DNA of 64,000 nucleotides from Akkermansia muciniphila (GCA_945883495.1 CAMCXS010000001.1:62001-126000); one strand, 5' to 3'. Shown: positions 26,616 to 35,890, numbered from the stretch's first letter. Program-made: numbers and translations. Notes: generated by a model not told the origin, from the sequence alone.

Positions 26616-28037
26616 ATGATCCGGCATTTTCCCCTGTCCGTCGCCGTCATCATGTCCGGGCTATCCTGGACGCTCGCTCAAGACCAGCCGGCGGGGAAAG
26701 TTGTTCCAGAAAGCATCCAAAACGCGATCAGCGAATCCGGTCAGTTCACTGTCTACGGAGGCAATTCAACCCAACGCGGGGAGTTCGCGGCGCGTTGTGA
26801 GTCCCTCAGCCGCGACGTGGCTAATGTGACGGGCCGCGACAAGTCGGCATGGGTTCATCCTTATGTGATCGAACTGACCGTGGCCGACAGTCCTCAAGTC
26901 GTTCAGCGTCGCGCCTCGGCCCGCGTGTTTGTCCTGGAACCTAGCGGCTACCGATTGCAGCTTTACCTCCTGATCGACGAAGACTTCAAACTGTCTGAGT
27001 TTCAACAGGAATTCATCAAGCTGCTCCTGATCGAGCGCATGTTGCAAACCAATCGTCCCAACGCAAATCTCGATCGATTGCCCAACTGGGTCCTCGCCGG
27101 GGTCGCGGATCTGGTGGAATACCGGCGGGCTGGCCGGCCCTCGGATGTCTTCAACGCCCTCATGGAGGCCCGTCAGATCCCGCCCGTTTCGGAGGTCCTC
27201 AGCGCCTCCCTCAGTGACTACTCGGATAGTGTTTCCCGCGGCATTTACCGGGCCTGCTCGGCGGCTCTGGTTCAATCGTTGTTGGATCAGGCGAATGGTC
27301 CTGCACGATTTCAAGCCCTGCTGGAGGATTTGGCCCACTCCAAGGCCCCGGTGGATGAGCTGTTGCGCACCCATTTTCCGGCTCTCGATCAAGATTCCGC
27401 CGCGGTGGCGAAATGGTGGACGCTTCAGTTAGCCGCCATGAGCGAGCGCTCCGCGTATGATCTCCTCTCTCCGCGGGAAACCGAGCGGCTTTTGGAGCAG
27501 TCGTTGCTCATCGATTTGACCTCCGTAACGGACGAAGCCCTTGCGAAAAACTCCCAACCTTCTTCCAACCGCCTCCTCAAACTCCCCAAACGATCTTCGG
27601 GGAAGCCGCCTGTCAAAACCGAGTTTTCCACTGGGACAATCACCCAGTTCCCCGAGTTCATCAAAGATTCACGGGCTCCGGTAGCGCTCAAACAATGCGA
27701 AGAACGCCTCACGAAACTCTCCGCACGTTGTTTCCCGCTTTACCGGCCCATCCTCACCTCCTATGGGAAAACCATCGCCATCCTCATTTCCGGCAAAACG
27801 GATGGAGCCGCCGCGGAGCTCGAAACCCTCGGGATACGCCGTCAAGAGCTCCTTACTTTAATGGGCGGGGTGACCGATTATATGAATTGGTACTCCACCA
27901 CCCAGGTCAAAGAAGCCTCCAATGACTTCAATGGCTTCGCAGAAGCGCTGAAGACGCTGAAACGGTTGGAATCCCGGAAGCGGCAGGACCCGATCACCGA
28001 ATACCTGGACGCCATGGAGCAAGAACTCGCCCCTTGA
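26616..28037 (+). CDS. Exported protein resembling an inactive peptidase-MA-type protein
   Basis: A 473-residue protein. The ATG at 26616 gives a signal peptide (MIRHFPLSVAVIMSGLSWTLA). The block EFIKLLLIERMLQTN...LPNWVLAGVADLVEY has the layout of gluzincin peptidase-MA proteins, where HExxH precedes LPxWLxEGLA, but neither HExxH nor the Glu is present. It may be an inactive relative or a binding protein. The C-terminal 200 residues are helical and unrecognised. Its stop overlaps in-frame sequence upstream of the Minf_1886 gene. Confidence 0.7.
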   Translation: MIRHFPLSVAVIMSGLSWTLAQDQPAGKVVPESIQNAISESGQFTVYGGNSTQRGEFAARCESLSRDVANVTGRDKSAWVHPYVIELTVADSPQVVQRRASARVFVLEPSGYRLQLYLLIDEDFKLSEFQQEFIKLLLIERMLQTNRPNANLDRLPNWVLAGVADLVEYRRAGRPSDVFNALMEARQIPPVSEVLSASLSDYSDSVSRGIYRACSAALVQSLLDQANGPARFQALLEDLAHSKAPVDELLRTHFPALDQDSAAVAKWWTLQLAAMSERSAYDLLSPRETERLLEQSLLIDLTSVTDEALAKNSQPSSNRLLKLPKRSSGKPPVKTEFSTGTITQFPEFIKDSRAPVALKQCEERLTKLSARCFPLYRPILTSYGKTIAILISGKTDGAAAELETLGIRRQELLTLMGGVTDYMNWYSTTQVKEASNDFNGFAEALKTLKRLESRKRQDPITEYLDAMEQELAP

Positions 28038-28132
28038 ACCAGGCGGCAGGGGCGAACGGAACCACAAGCAGGTTGCGCACCGGCCCCTCCCGCATACCTT
28101 GGGCCCGTCCGCGCCTCCCCAGATCAAAGCCA

Positions 28133-28549
28133 ATGCACGAGAAGATCGGCTTCGAAGAAGCAATAGACCGGATTATCCTGAGCGATGGACGCTTCCACCG
28201 GGACGCGTACCTTTTTGTCCGTGAGGTTCTCGATCTCACCGTGGAGAAGCTCGGCCGCGCCAATGCCGGACGAGGCAACAGCCACGTCAACGGGCGCGAA
28301 TTGCTTCTCGGCTTCCGCGATCACGCCTTGGAACAATTCGGCCCCATGGTCCCGTCCGTGCTTGATTCTTGGGCGGTTTCCAGTTGCAGCGACGTCGGCG
28401 AAATCGTCTTTCGCTTGATCGATTCCGGCGTCTTCGGAAAGTCGGAGACCGACCGGCGAGAGGACTTTAACGACGTTTTCGACTTCGAGGAGGCTTTCGT
28501 GCGGCCTTTCCTTTGCGAGCCCGGCAGCAACGTCGCGCAAAACTGCTGA
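28133..28549 (+). CDS. Minf_1886 family conserved protein
   Basis: A 138-residue protein, start ATG at 28133 (MHEKIGFEEAIDRI). It matches the small Minf_1886 family of Verrucomicrobiota and Planctomycetota: GRFHRDAYLFVREVLDLT, the GRELLLGFRDHALEQFGPM core and VGEIVFRLIDSGVFGKSETD. The function is not known. It is cytoplasmic and has no signal. It lies 95 bp after the preceding gene and shortly before the M16 peptidase gene. It is one of the better taxonomic clues in the window. Confidence 0.88.
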   Translation: MHEKIGFEEAIDRIILSDGRFHRDAYLFVREVLDLTVEKLGRANAGRGNSHVNGRELLLGFRDHALEQFGPMVPSVLDSWAVSSCSDVGEIVFRLIDSGVFGKSETDRREDFNDVFDFEEAFVRPFLCEPGSNVAQNC

Positions 28550-28621
28550 CCGGCTGGATTCTTCGCCATCCGCCACGTCCTGGTGCCCCTCCCGTGGCGG
28601 CCAATCGTCTCTTTTCTTCCC

Positions 28622-31168
28622 GTGATTCATTCCATCAACCTCCCCGCGCATCAGCCGCGGATTCTCAGCTTGGAAAATGGCTTCCAAGCTCTCCTCAAGC
28701 CCGATCCGGCCGCCCCGATTGTCAGTCTTCAGGTTTGGGTCCGCACCGGAAGTATCCATGAGGACGCTTGGCTCGGCGCCGGCTTGTCCCACCTTCTGGA
28801 GCACATGCTCTTCAATGGCACGGAACGCCGCGGCCCCCGCCAAGTCTCCGAGGACGTTCAAGCCGCCGGTGCCTACATCAACGCCTACACCTCGTTCGAC
28901 CGCACCGTGTATTGGATCGAAACGCCGCCGGAATCGACCGCCGATTGCCTCGACATCCTCGCGGACATGACCCTCCACTCGACGCTTCCGGAGGACGAAT
29001 TCCGCAAGGAACTCGACGTCATTCGCCGCGAAATGGCCATGGGCGAGGACTCCCCGGGCAGCGTCGTCAGCAAGCTCCTCTTCGCCACCGCCTTCCAAAA
29101 GCATCCCTGCCGGCATCCAATCATTGGACATCGCCAGGTCTTCGACCAGCTTTCGCACGACGATCTGACCGCATTTTACCGTCGGCATTATGTGCCCAAC
29201 AACATGTTCTTGGTGGCCGCCGGTCCCTTTGAGGAAGAGGACATGGCCTTGCGCATTGAAGCCCTGTTCGGCGCCGTGCCCCGTGCCCCGCGCGGCCCCG
29301 TGATGCTTCCCTTGGAACCACGCCAGCAAGGCCAACGAGTCGTCTTCCAACAGGGCAGCACCCAGCAAACCCATCTCCGGCTCGCCTGGCATGCCCCGCA
29401 CGTCACCGATCCCAACGCGGGCGCCTTGGATCTGGTCGCCTCCATCCTCGGTTCCGGTCACAGCTCCCGCCTCTACCAAAGGCTCCGCGAAGAGCAGCAT
29501 CTGGTGCAATCCATCGGCGCCTATTATTATGCCATGGGCGACCTTGGCCTTTTCATCGTCGGCGCGGAAGTCGATCCCGACAAAGTCGAAGCCGCGCAGG
29601 AAGGCATCCTCCAAGAGATCGAGCGGATTCGGGAAGGCGGCGTCACCGAAGCGGAGCGTTCCAAGGCGCTCAACTCCGCACTCTCTGAAGCGCTGGATTC
29701 CCTGACCACCACCCGCGGCGTCGCTTCCGATATCGGTTCCAGCTGGATGCTCACCGGCAGCCCGGAGTTTACACGGGTCTTCATCAACGGCATTCAGGAC
29801 ACCACCGTGGACCAACTGCGGCACGTCTGCCGCACCTTCCTCGATCCCGCGCACGCCACCATCGTGGCTCTGGCGCCGAAGACGGATCGCAGCGGGCCGT
29901 TGATTCACGTCCCCACGGCGGCGGCCCGGGATACCGAGAAGCGCACGCTCAGCAACGGCCTGACCTTGCTCCTGAAGCAGGACGACCGGCTCCCTCTCGT
30001 CTCCGTCCGGACCGCCTCGCGCGGTGGTTCCTTGGTCGAACCAGAGGGTGTCCCCGGCGTCACCCGGCTCTTCTCGCGGCTCCTCGCCAAGGACACCACG
30101 CAAATGTCCGCTGCCCAGATCACCGACCAGATCGAGTCCGCTGGCGGAAGTTTCAGCAACTTCTCGGGCGGCAACAGCTTCGGCTTAGAGGCGGATGCCA
30201 TGGCCCCGGATTGGGAGTTGGCGCTGCAAACCGTTGCCGCCGGCTTGACGATTCCCGCCTTCCTCGCTCCGGTGCTCGATAAGGAAAAACAGGCGCAACT
30301 GGCCTCGATCCGCTCCGATCAGGATCGCCCCATGACGATCGCTTCGAGCCTCATGCGCCAAGCCTTGTTCGCGGGGCACCCCTACCAGTTTCCCTTGTCC
30401 GGCACCGAAGCAAGCGTCACGGCCGTGACCCGGGATCACTTGCTCAGCCTGCACCAAACTTGCGTGACCGCCGCGAACACCGTCATCTCCGTCTACGGTG
30501 ATATCGATCCCGATGCCGTCGCCGCCCGCGCCGAAACCCTCTTCGCCCCCCTGCCCCATGGCGAGCGGCTCTTCTCGACTCCGGTCCTGGCCCCCGGGAT
30601 TTCCGAGACGGTGCGCCTGGAGCAAACCTACGCCAAGGAGCAGGCCGTCGTCCTTTTCGCCTTCCCCACGTCTGGCCTCTACGATCCCGATTCTCTGGCG
30701 TTGGAACTGTTGAGCGATGCGTGCAGCGATATGAGCTCCCGATTCTTCAACCGCATCCGGGAGGACCTGGGCGCGGCCTACAGCGTCGGAGCCAGCCGTT
30801 TGCTTGGGGTTGCGGGAGGCTGTTTTTACTTCTACGCCGCCACCTCCGCGGAGATGGCCAACCAAGTGGAAGACGCGCTCCGGGGAGAAATCGATTTCCT
30901 GGCCCGGAACGGTTTGGAATCCGCCGAGTTCGTCCGCGCCAAACGTTCTTGGCACGGCAGCCACAAGAACCGCCTGCAAAGCACCGCCGGCCAAGCGGGG
31001 ATCCACTGCCTGGATGAAGTCCAAGGCTTCGGCTGGAACCACGCAAACCTCCAGCCCGGCCTGATGGACGCCCTCGACGGCGACCGGCTCCGCGAAACGG
31101 CGCAACGCCACTTCCTCGACCGGCCACACGTGGTCATCCGGCTCTTGCCAGAAGCGCAGCCATCCTGA
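28622..31168 (+). CDS. M16 family zinc peptidase (fused two-half form)
   Basis: An 848-residue pitrilysin-family protein. The N-terminal half holds the inverted zinc motif HLLEHMLFNGT (His57, Glu60, His61) and a downstream acidic helix (ELDVIRREMAMGED) for the third ligand. The second half, from about 425 (LSNGLTLLLKQDDRLPLVSVRT), repeats the fold without the HxxEH motif, as is normal for fused M16 proteins. No signal peptide is seen. Start choice is uncertain: GTG at 28622 fits homologous N-termini, and GTG at 28583 would add 13 residues. Confidence 0.9.
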   Translation: MIHSINLPAHQPRILSLENGFQALLKPDPAAPIVSLQVWVRTGSIHEDAWLGAGLSHLLEHMLFNGTERRGPRQVSEDVQAAGAYINAYTSFDRTVYWIETPPESTADCLDILADMTLHSTLPEDEFRKELDVIRREMAMGEDSPGSVVSKLLFATAFQKHPCRHPIIGHRQVFDQLSHDDLTAFYRRHYVPNNMFLVAAGPFEEEDMALRIEALFGAVPRAPRGPVMLPLEPRQQGQRVVFQQGSTQQTHLRLAWHAPHVTDPNAGALDLVASILGSGHSSRLYQRLREEQHLVQSIGAYYYAMGDLGLFIVGAEVDPDKVEAAQEGILQEIERIREGGVTEAERSKALNSALSEALDSLTTTRGVASDIGSSWMLTGSPEFTRVFINGIQDTTVDQLRHVCRTFLDPAHATIVALAPKTDRSGPLIHVPTAAARDTEKRTLSNGLTLLLKQDDRLPLVSVRTASRGGSLVEPEGVPGVTRLFSRLLAKDTTQMSAAQITDQIESAGGSFSNFSGGNSFGLEADAMAPDWELALQTVAAGLTIPAFLAPVLDKEKQAQLASIRSDQDRPMTIASSLMRQALFAGHPYQFPLSGTEASVTAVTRDHLLSLHQTCVTAANTVISVYGDIDPDAVAARAETLFAPLPHGERLFSTPVLAPGISETVRLEQTYAKEQAVVLFAFPTSGLYDPDSLALELLSDACSDMSSRFFNRIREDLGAAYSVGASRLLGVAGGCFYFYAATSAEMANQVEDALRGEIDFLARNGLESAEFVRAKRSWHGSHKNRLQSTAGQAGIHCLDEVQGFGWNHANLQPGLMDALDGDRLRETAQRHFLDRPHVVIRLLPEAQPS

Positions 31169-31197
31169 GCTGGTCGAAATTCGCGGGGAATGGCCGT

Positions 31198-31475
31198 CCG
31201 GACGGGGAAACAGGCTCCCGCCGTCGCCGGAATCTCCACCGGACGGGGAGAACACGCTCCCTTCGTTGCGGAGACCTGCGCCGGACGATGGAAACGAGTT
31301 CCCGACATTTCGAGAACCTCCACCGGGCGTCAGGAACACGTCCCCGCCACTTCAGAAACCTGCAACGGACGCGGGGGACGAGTTCCCGCCACTTCAGGAA
31401 ACCCGCAACGAACGGGGGAACCAGTTCCCGCCATTTCAGCAACCACTTCCGGACGTGGGGAACCCGATTCCGCCG
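31198..31475. repeat. 42-bp imperfect tandem repeat with internal palindrome, about 6.5 copies
   Basis: Units beginning CCGGAC (or variants) start at 31198, 31239, 31281, 31323, 31365, 31408 and 31449, a period of 41-43 bp. Each holds a palindromic core. It is perfect GGGAAC-CA-GTTCCC at 31416-31429, GGGAG/CTCCC in the second unit, and one or two mismatches in others. The array fills most of the 454-bp gap between the M16 gene and the convergent glycosyltransferase gene. I see no gene in this gap; open frames through the array give only repetitive peptides. Confidence 0.85.
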
Positions 31476-31622
31476 GATGATGCTCTTGGGATCGTCGCTC
31501 AGGCTCGTTCCGAGGTCTCGATCAGACGGCAGGGCCAGTTCAGGTTCTCCGCTGGCGATGACCGGCGGACGGGCCAAGCCTAAAAACTATCTTCCTTTCA
31601 AGGCTAAGGCGAAGCCGGAGCC

Positions 31623-32744
31623 TCAGCGCGGCGGATCGCATCGCACCGGTTGGTCAGCCGCCTCCCCCATAAATTTCCGCACTTGCCGCGCCACGGTGGC
31701 AAAACTGAGCAAATCCAGCGCCCGCTGCCGCGAGGCTTCGATCGCAGCGCCAAGAGCAGCATCGTCCGTGAGGAACCTCTCCAAACGCTCTTCCGCGTCC
31801 GCCTCGGTCAAGGTCGGATAACTTTCGTTCTGAAAGGCAATCCGCTCCACGGCGCTGTTGCCCCCCACGCAAACCGTCCGGCATAACAAAGCATCCCCGG
31901 CCACCTGACCCGGCACGCCGCCTCGATCCAATTGGAAGACAACACGATGCCGGGATATCTGCCGCATGTATTCGGTGTACGGCAATCGGCACTCGATGAT
32001 CCGGAACTGGTCCGCCGGAATTCCCGCACCCAAAGCACGTAGCATCCGCCGCCCGCGCGATTTCTCGGAATTGATGACCGTGACATGGGTCCCGGTGCGC
32101 TTCGCCACCCGCAACGCCATGGTCACCGCTGCCAAATGATTGCGCGAGGCCGTGAACAGCTCACGCGTCCCGAGGAAAACTCCCCGCCGCTCTGAGAGGT
32201 CACAGGAGAAATCCCATTCGGGTAGATCGACCGGATACGGGGTCGGAATGCCCAAAATCCGCGGTTCTTCAATGGCCAGTGGAAGCGGAGGCGGTGCCAT
32301 GGTGGGCGTCACCACGGCGTCGCAGAGCGCCAAAACCTCGGCATAGAGGCCCCAAAGCCTGGGATCTTCCAATTGCGCGGCGATTTGGAAGGAACTGCAC
32401 TCCTTCCAGGCCACCCAAACGTGGATCCCTTCCTGTTTGAGCCGCTGCACCGCATCCAGACAGGGCCGCAGCCTCCGGCGCAACAGAACCAAACAATGTC
32501 CAAACCGGCGTCCCGCCAACACCTGCTCCACGGAATCGCAGAACGCCCCTTGCGTGGCCGCCGCGAACGCGTGAAAATTCACTGGCGGATGGCCCCCGGC
32601 ATTCGGCGCCCCGGCGCCCGACGCGTAGTCGATCATCGGGTCGCGACCGCCTGGATTGAGGACGGCGAGGGCCGGACCCGAGGGCGTAGAGGAAGCTCCG
32701 TGCACTTTCGGACCGATCCTAGTGTCGATCTGGAAAACTGTCAA
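31623..32744 (-). CDS. Glycosyltransferase-like protein
   Basis: A 373-residue protein if started at the TTG at 32744. ATG at 32636 (MIDYASGAG) is the alternative; the frame stays open further upstream only as antisense to rpmH and rnpA. The sequence looks like a GT-B-type protein: CLVLLRRRLRPCLDAVQRL, VFLGTRELFTASRNHL, THVTVINSEKSRG and the nucleotide-sugar end FQLDRGGVPGQVAGDALLCRT...GGNSAVER. The acceptor is unknown. It is divergent from rpmH and convergent with the M16 gene. Confidence 0.65.
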   Translation of the reverse strand: MTVFQIDTRIGPKVHGASSTPSGPALAVLNPGGRDPMIDYASGAGAPNAGGHPPVNFHAFAAATQGAFCDSVEQVLAGRRFGHCLVLLRRRLRPCLDAVQRLKQEGIHVWVAWKECSSFQIAAQLEDPRLWGLYAEVLALCDAVVTPTMAPPPLPLAIEEPRILGIPTPYPVDLPEWDFSCDLSERRGVFLGTRELFTASRNHLAAVTMALRVAKRTGTHVTVINSEKSRGRRMLRALGAGIPADQFRIIECRLPYTEYMRQISRHRVVFQLDRGGVPGQVAGDALLCRTVCVGGNSAVERIAFQNESYPTLTEADAEERLERFLTDDAALGAAIEASRQRALDLLSFATVARQVRKFMGEAADQPVRCDPPR

Positions 32745-32755
32745 AGGAACGGCGG

Positions 32756-32783
32756 TTGACAACTTCCTCCACTGCGGTATGGT
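32756..32783 (+). promoter_or_regulatory. Sigma70-type promoter for rpmH
   Basis: TTGACA (32756-32761), a 16-bp spacer and TATGGT (32778-32783) lie about 65 bp before the rpmH ATG. This is the best promoter match seen in the window and fits strong expression of the ribosomal protein and RNase P protein genes. Confidence 0.7.
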
Positions 32784-32849
32784 CACGGCCCTTTGTCTCC
32801 CGGGCCAAGCCCAGCGGGCCTCGGGAATCTCAAACCAGAACAGCAGGAC

Positions 32850-33029
32850 ATGAGCAAACGGACGTACCAACCCTCCAAGCGCTGCCGCCGGAGCCAATTC
32901 GGTTTTCGCACCCGCATGGCCACCAAAGCAGGCCGCGACCTGCTGCGCCGCCGTCGTCAGAAGGGCCGCAAGCGTCTCGTGCCGAAGGGCGTTGAGATCC
33001 CTTACCGCCGTCACTGCCACCAGGACTGA
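32850..33029 (+). CDS. rpmH: 50S ribosomal protein L34
   Basis: A 59-residue very basic protein starting [14 protein letters not shown] with [26 protein letters not shown], the L34 signature. It is longer than the usual 44-50 residues through a C-terminal tail ([16 protein letters not shown]). A CAGCAGGA sequence upstream may serve as ribosome-binding site. It heads the conserved rpmH-rnpA-yidD-yidC cluster with its own promoter at 32756. Confidence 0.96.
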   Translation: MSKRTYQPSKRCRRSQFGFRTRMATKAGRDLLRRRRQKGRKRLVPKGVEIPYRRHCHQD

Positions 33030-33063
33030 TCGCTCCGGCGCCTTGCGCCCGTGATCCACGGCC

Positions 33064-33417
33064 ATGCGCCTGTCCCGCCAAAAGCGGTTGACCCGTAGCG
33101 CGGATTTCCGCCGGGTCAGGGAACGTGGCCGCAGCCAAGCAGGCAGATTCCTCATCCTCGGGGTGCTCCCGGAGGAAACAGAGCCGGCCATCAAGGTCGG
33201 CTTTATTACGACCAAACGTCTCGGCCCCGCCGTGACGCGCAATCTCGTCCGGCGTCGCCTGCGTTCCGTCGTCACGGAAATTGGCGACGAAATCACGTCC
33301 GGTCACCTCATCGTCACCGTAGCCCGGCCGCTCGCCGCCACCGCTTCTCGCGAGGCGCTGCTGAAAGAATGGAAATGGCTCGCCCGCCGCGCTGGCATTC
33401 TGCGGACTCCGGGTTGA
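33064..33417 (+). CDS. rnpA: Ribonuclease P protein component
   Basis: A 117-residue basic protein that assists the RNA subunit in tRNA 5' maturation. It has the N-terminal LTRSADFRRVRERGR motif, VGFITTKRLGPAVTRNLVRRRLR (the RNR RNA-binding helix) and HLIVTVARPLA. It starts 34 bp after rpmH. Palindromic repeats follow before yidD. Confidence 0.95.
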   Translation: MRLSRQKRLTRSADFRRVRERGRSQAGRFLILGVLPEETEPAIKVGFITTKRLGPAVTRNLVRRRLRSVVTEIGDEITSGHLIVTVARPLAATASREALLKEWKWLARRAGILRTPG

Positions 33418-33423
33418 TGGTAA

Positions 33424-33490
33424 TTTCATCTCCCTCGTCGCGGAATTCCCAAGTCTCATCTCCCTCGTCGCGGAATTCCCAAGAATTCCG
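33424..33490. repeat. Tandem 30-bp repeat ending in a palindrome
   Basis: Two copies of a 30-bp unit (33424-33453 and 33454-33483) containing CATCTCCCTCGTCGCGGAATT differ only at the first bases. The second runs into CCCAAGAATTCCG, which completes the palindrome seen, inverted, at 3988-4007. It lies between rnpA and yidD, 7 bp after the rnpA stop. Confidence 0.8.
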
Positions 33491-33513
33491 AATTCGTCCA
33501 CGATCATTTCCGT

Positions 33514-33786
33514 ATGCGCTGGTTCATCTGTGCCCTGATCCGGCTATATCAGATCTTGATTTCGCCCCCGCTTCACTTTTTGTTGGGTCCTCTCGCGGGG
33601 TGCCGGTTCACGCCGAGTTGCTCGGAATACACCTTGCAAGCCGTGCGCCTGCACGGGGCATTTCGCGGAGGGTGGATGGGAATTCGCCGGATCGCGCGTT
33701 GCAATCCTTGGGGAGGTTGCGGACACGATCCCGTCCCGGCGGCAAGCGATCCGGAAGCTTCCGCGCTGGACAAACCCGCAGCCTAG
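33514..33786 (+). CDS. yidD: YidD membrane protein insertion efficiency factor
   Basis: A 90-residue protein with the invariant YidD pattern: [52 protein letters not shown]. It is membrane-associated through an amphipathic helix and assists YidC-dependent insertion. Its place between rnpA and yidC is conserved across bacteria. Confidence 0.96.
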   Translation: MRWFICALIRLYQILISPPLHFLLGPLAGCRFTPSCSEYTLQAVRLHGAFRGGWMGIRRIARCNPWGGCGHDPVPAASDPEASALDKPAA

Positions 33787-33850
33787 GGGAGACTGCCCGC
33801 CTCTTTTCGCGGGAGCCAAAGAAAGAAAACCACATTGATTTGATTGAAGC

Positions 33851-35788
33851 ATGGATCGGACTGGATGGATTGGGGTAACCACCTGCGCGGTGTTGTTGGT
33901 CTTGTGGTACACGTTCGTGCTGCCAAAGACGCTCACGCCCGCGCCTGAAGCGGCACCGGCAGCCGCCACCGCCACCGCTTCCGCGGAGACCGGAGACGGA
34001 CAAGCAGCCCCGGCGGTGCCACCCACGATCGGAGCCGCGAACAAACCGGCAGATCCCGGCAAAGCGCTCGATCTCACCACGGATCGCGCCACGTTCACTG
34101 TTGTTTCGCGCGGCGGCGGCATTTCCACCGCCGCCCTGAAGGACTACAAACGCGCCATGGACAGCGATGCCCCGCTCGTCCTCAACAGCCCGAACCGCAG
34201 CACCGGCCTCACCCATCCCATCGGCACCCTTGGCACCGGCTCTGGAGAATTCGAAGACGTCCTTTACAGTGCCGAGCAGCAACCTGAAGGCGTCGTCCTC
34301 ACCGGCACCCACGAGAACGGACTCAAGGTCGTCAAGCGCTTCACCACCGTTGCCCCTTCGGAAAAACTAAAGGGTAGTCCCAAAGATCCAAGCGGACACC
34401 TCGTCTCCTTCCAACTCCGCTTGGAGAACACCGGCAAGGAACCCCTCCCGATCGGAAACTATTCCGTCTACGGCGGAGCTATCGCCACCACCCACACCCG
34501 GGGCCAGATGGATACCGGTTTCTTTTGGAAGCAGGGGAATTTCATCTTCAAGCGGGTCGACTGGCTCAAGGGCTTCCTCCTGCGTCCCGACCGGGAGTCC
34601 TACGAGAAGGAAGTCAAGCACCTCGATTGGGCCGGGGTAAAGAGCGAGTATTTCATTATGATCACCCGCCCCCTGGAGCATCGCCCCGGGAAAATTTGGG
34701 CCCAGCGCTTCGGCACCATCGTCGAGGGCGAGGAGGAGCAGTCGCTCAAAATGCAAATAAAGGGCATCGAGTGTGCCCTGGGCCTGCCGGAAAGCACCTT
34801 GCAACCCGGTGAGAGCCGCGTCTTCGACTACGAAATCTACATGGGGCCGAAGAAGTTCAGCCTCATCGCCGAACTCCCCGACGGTCAACGCTCCGCCATG
34901 GGTTACGACAAGGTCCCCATGATGGAGACGCTCTTCGGCTGGATCATCAAGCCTCTCGCCCAGGTCTTCGTCACTCTGCTCACCGCGTTCAACGGCTGGT
35001 TCGGAAACTACGGCATCGCCGTGCTCCTCCTCACCGTTTGCGTCCGCGCGATCATGTGGCCGCTTCACGCCAAAGCCCACGCCACCTCCAAGCAGATGGC
35101 CCAGCTCACCCCCATGCTCAACGAGCTGCGGGCCAAGTACGAGAACGACCCGCAGAAAATGCAGCAGGAGCAAATGAAGCTCTGGGCGGAATACGGGATC
35201 AACCCGATGGGCGGATGTCTCCCGGCGCTCGTGCAGATGCCGATCTTCATCGCGTATTTCCGGATGCTTTCCTCGGCGGTGGAGCTGCGCCACGAGCCCT
35301 TCGTGGCCTGGATCAAGGATTTGTCGATGCCCGACACGATCGTCACGATCAACGGCTTCGACGTGAACCTTCTCCCCGTCCTGATGGCGGCCACGAGCTA
35401 TGTCCAGTTCGCCATGATGCCCAAGACCGGGGATAAGAACCAGCGGATGATCTTCATGATGTTCCCGCTGATGTTTCTCTACTTCTGTTATACCTACGCA
35501 TCGGCGCTGGCCCTGTATTGGACTTGGTCCAACATCATCAGCATCGTCCAGACCTACGTCCTCAACAAGCGTCCCGTCCCTCCGCTAAAGAAGCTAGGGA
35601 AGCGCAAGTCCACTTGGATGGAGCGCCTCCAGCAGCAAGCCGAAGCCGCACAACGCGCCCAAGCTTCTGGCCGCCCAGCTCCCGCTGCTGGTCCAAGCCT
35701 GGCAGGTCCGGCCTCTTCCTCAAATTATGGAGAAAAAGGGCCCCGCAAGCAAAAGCCCAAGGCAAACCGCCGCAAGCGGCGTCCGTAA
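33851..35788 (+). CDS. yidC: Membrane protein insertase YidC
   Basis: A 645-residue Oxa1/YidC/Alb3 insertase. It has an N-terminal anchor (residues 5-22), an Ala/Pro-rich linker, and a large periplasmic P1 domain at about 75-360, as in Gram-negative YidC. The conserved core follows from about 370: NYGIAVLLLTVCVRAIMWPLHAKAHATSKQM, the coiled hairpin LRAKYENDPQKMQQEQMKLW, and GGCLPALVQMPIFIAYFRML with Arg in the first core helix. The C-terminus is basic and may bind ribosomes. Confidence 0.96.
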   Translation: MDRTGWIGVTTCAVLLVLWYTFVLPKTLTPAPEAAPAAATATASAETGDGQAAPAVPPTIGAANKPADPGKALDLTTDRATFTVVSRGGGISTAALKDYKRAMDSDAPLVLNSPNRSTGLTHPIGTLGTGSGEFEDVLYSAEQQPEGVVLTGTHENGLKVVKRFTTVAPSEKLKGSPKDPSGHLVSFQLRLENTGKEPLPIGNYSVYGGAIATTHTRGQMDTGFFWKQGNFIFKRVDWLKGFLLRPDRESYEKEVKHLDWAGVKSEYFIMITRPLEHRPGKIWAQRFGTIVEGEEEQSLKMQIKGIECALGLPESTLQPGESRVFDYEIYMGPKKFSLIAELPDGQRSAMGYDKVPMMETLFGWIIKPLAQVFVTLLTAFNGWFGNYGIAVLLLTVCVRAIMWPLHAKAHATSKQMAQLTPMLNELRAKYENDPQKMQQEQMKLWAEYGINPMGGCLPALVQMPIFIAYFRMLSSAVELRHEPFVAWIKDLSMPDTIVTINGFDVNLLPVLMAATSYVQFAMMPKTGDKNQRMIFMMFPLMFLYFCYTYASALALYWTWSNIISIVQTYVLNKRPVPPLKKLGKRKSTWMERLQQQAEAAQRAQASGRPAPAAGPSLAGPASSSNYGEKGPRKQKPKANRRKRRP

Positions 35789-35890
35789 TCGATTTGCCAT
35801 CTGAGTCGCAAGACACCGCCTCCGTGGTCAGAACGACCAGTGGATGCACTTGCTCAAGCCCGATCCGGGCGATTCAAAATTTGGCGGCAA

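Noticed and set aside
28124-30103. Long open frame (659 codons) on the minus strand
   Set aside because: It is antisense to the M16 peptidase, has repetitive Gly/Ala/Arg composition without family motifs, and results from high GC at third codon positions.
31198-31475. CRISPR array
   Set aside because: The 42-bp units are contiguous with no unique spacers, and no cas genes are present in the window.
31190-31583. Repetitive proteins encoded by the 42-bp array
   Set aside because: Frames on both strands read through it equally well, the repeats vary by indels of one base, and no start signals are seen.
32600-32860. Replication origin near rpmH
   Set aside because: The rpmH-rnpA-yidC cluster often lies near oriC, but I found no dnaA or DnaA boxes (TTATCCACA type) here.
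32745-33296. Upstream extension of the glycosyltransferase-like gene
   Set aside because: The extension runs antisense through rpmH and rnpA and has Arg-rich composition typical of shadow frames.
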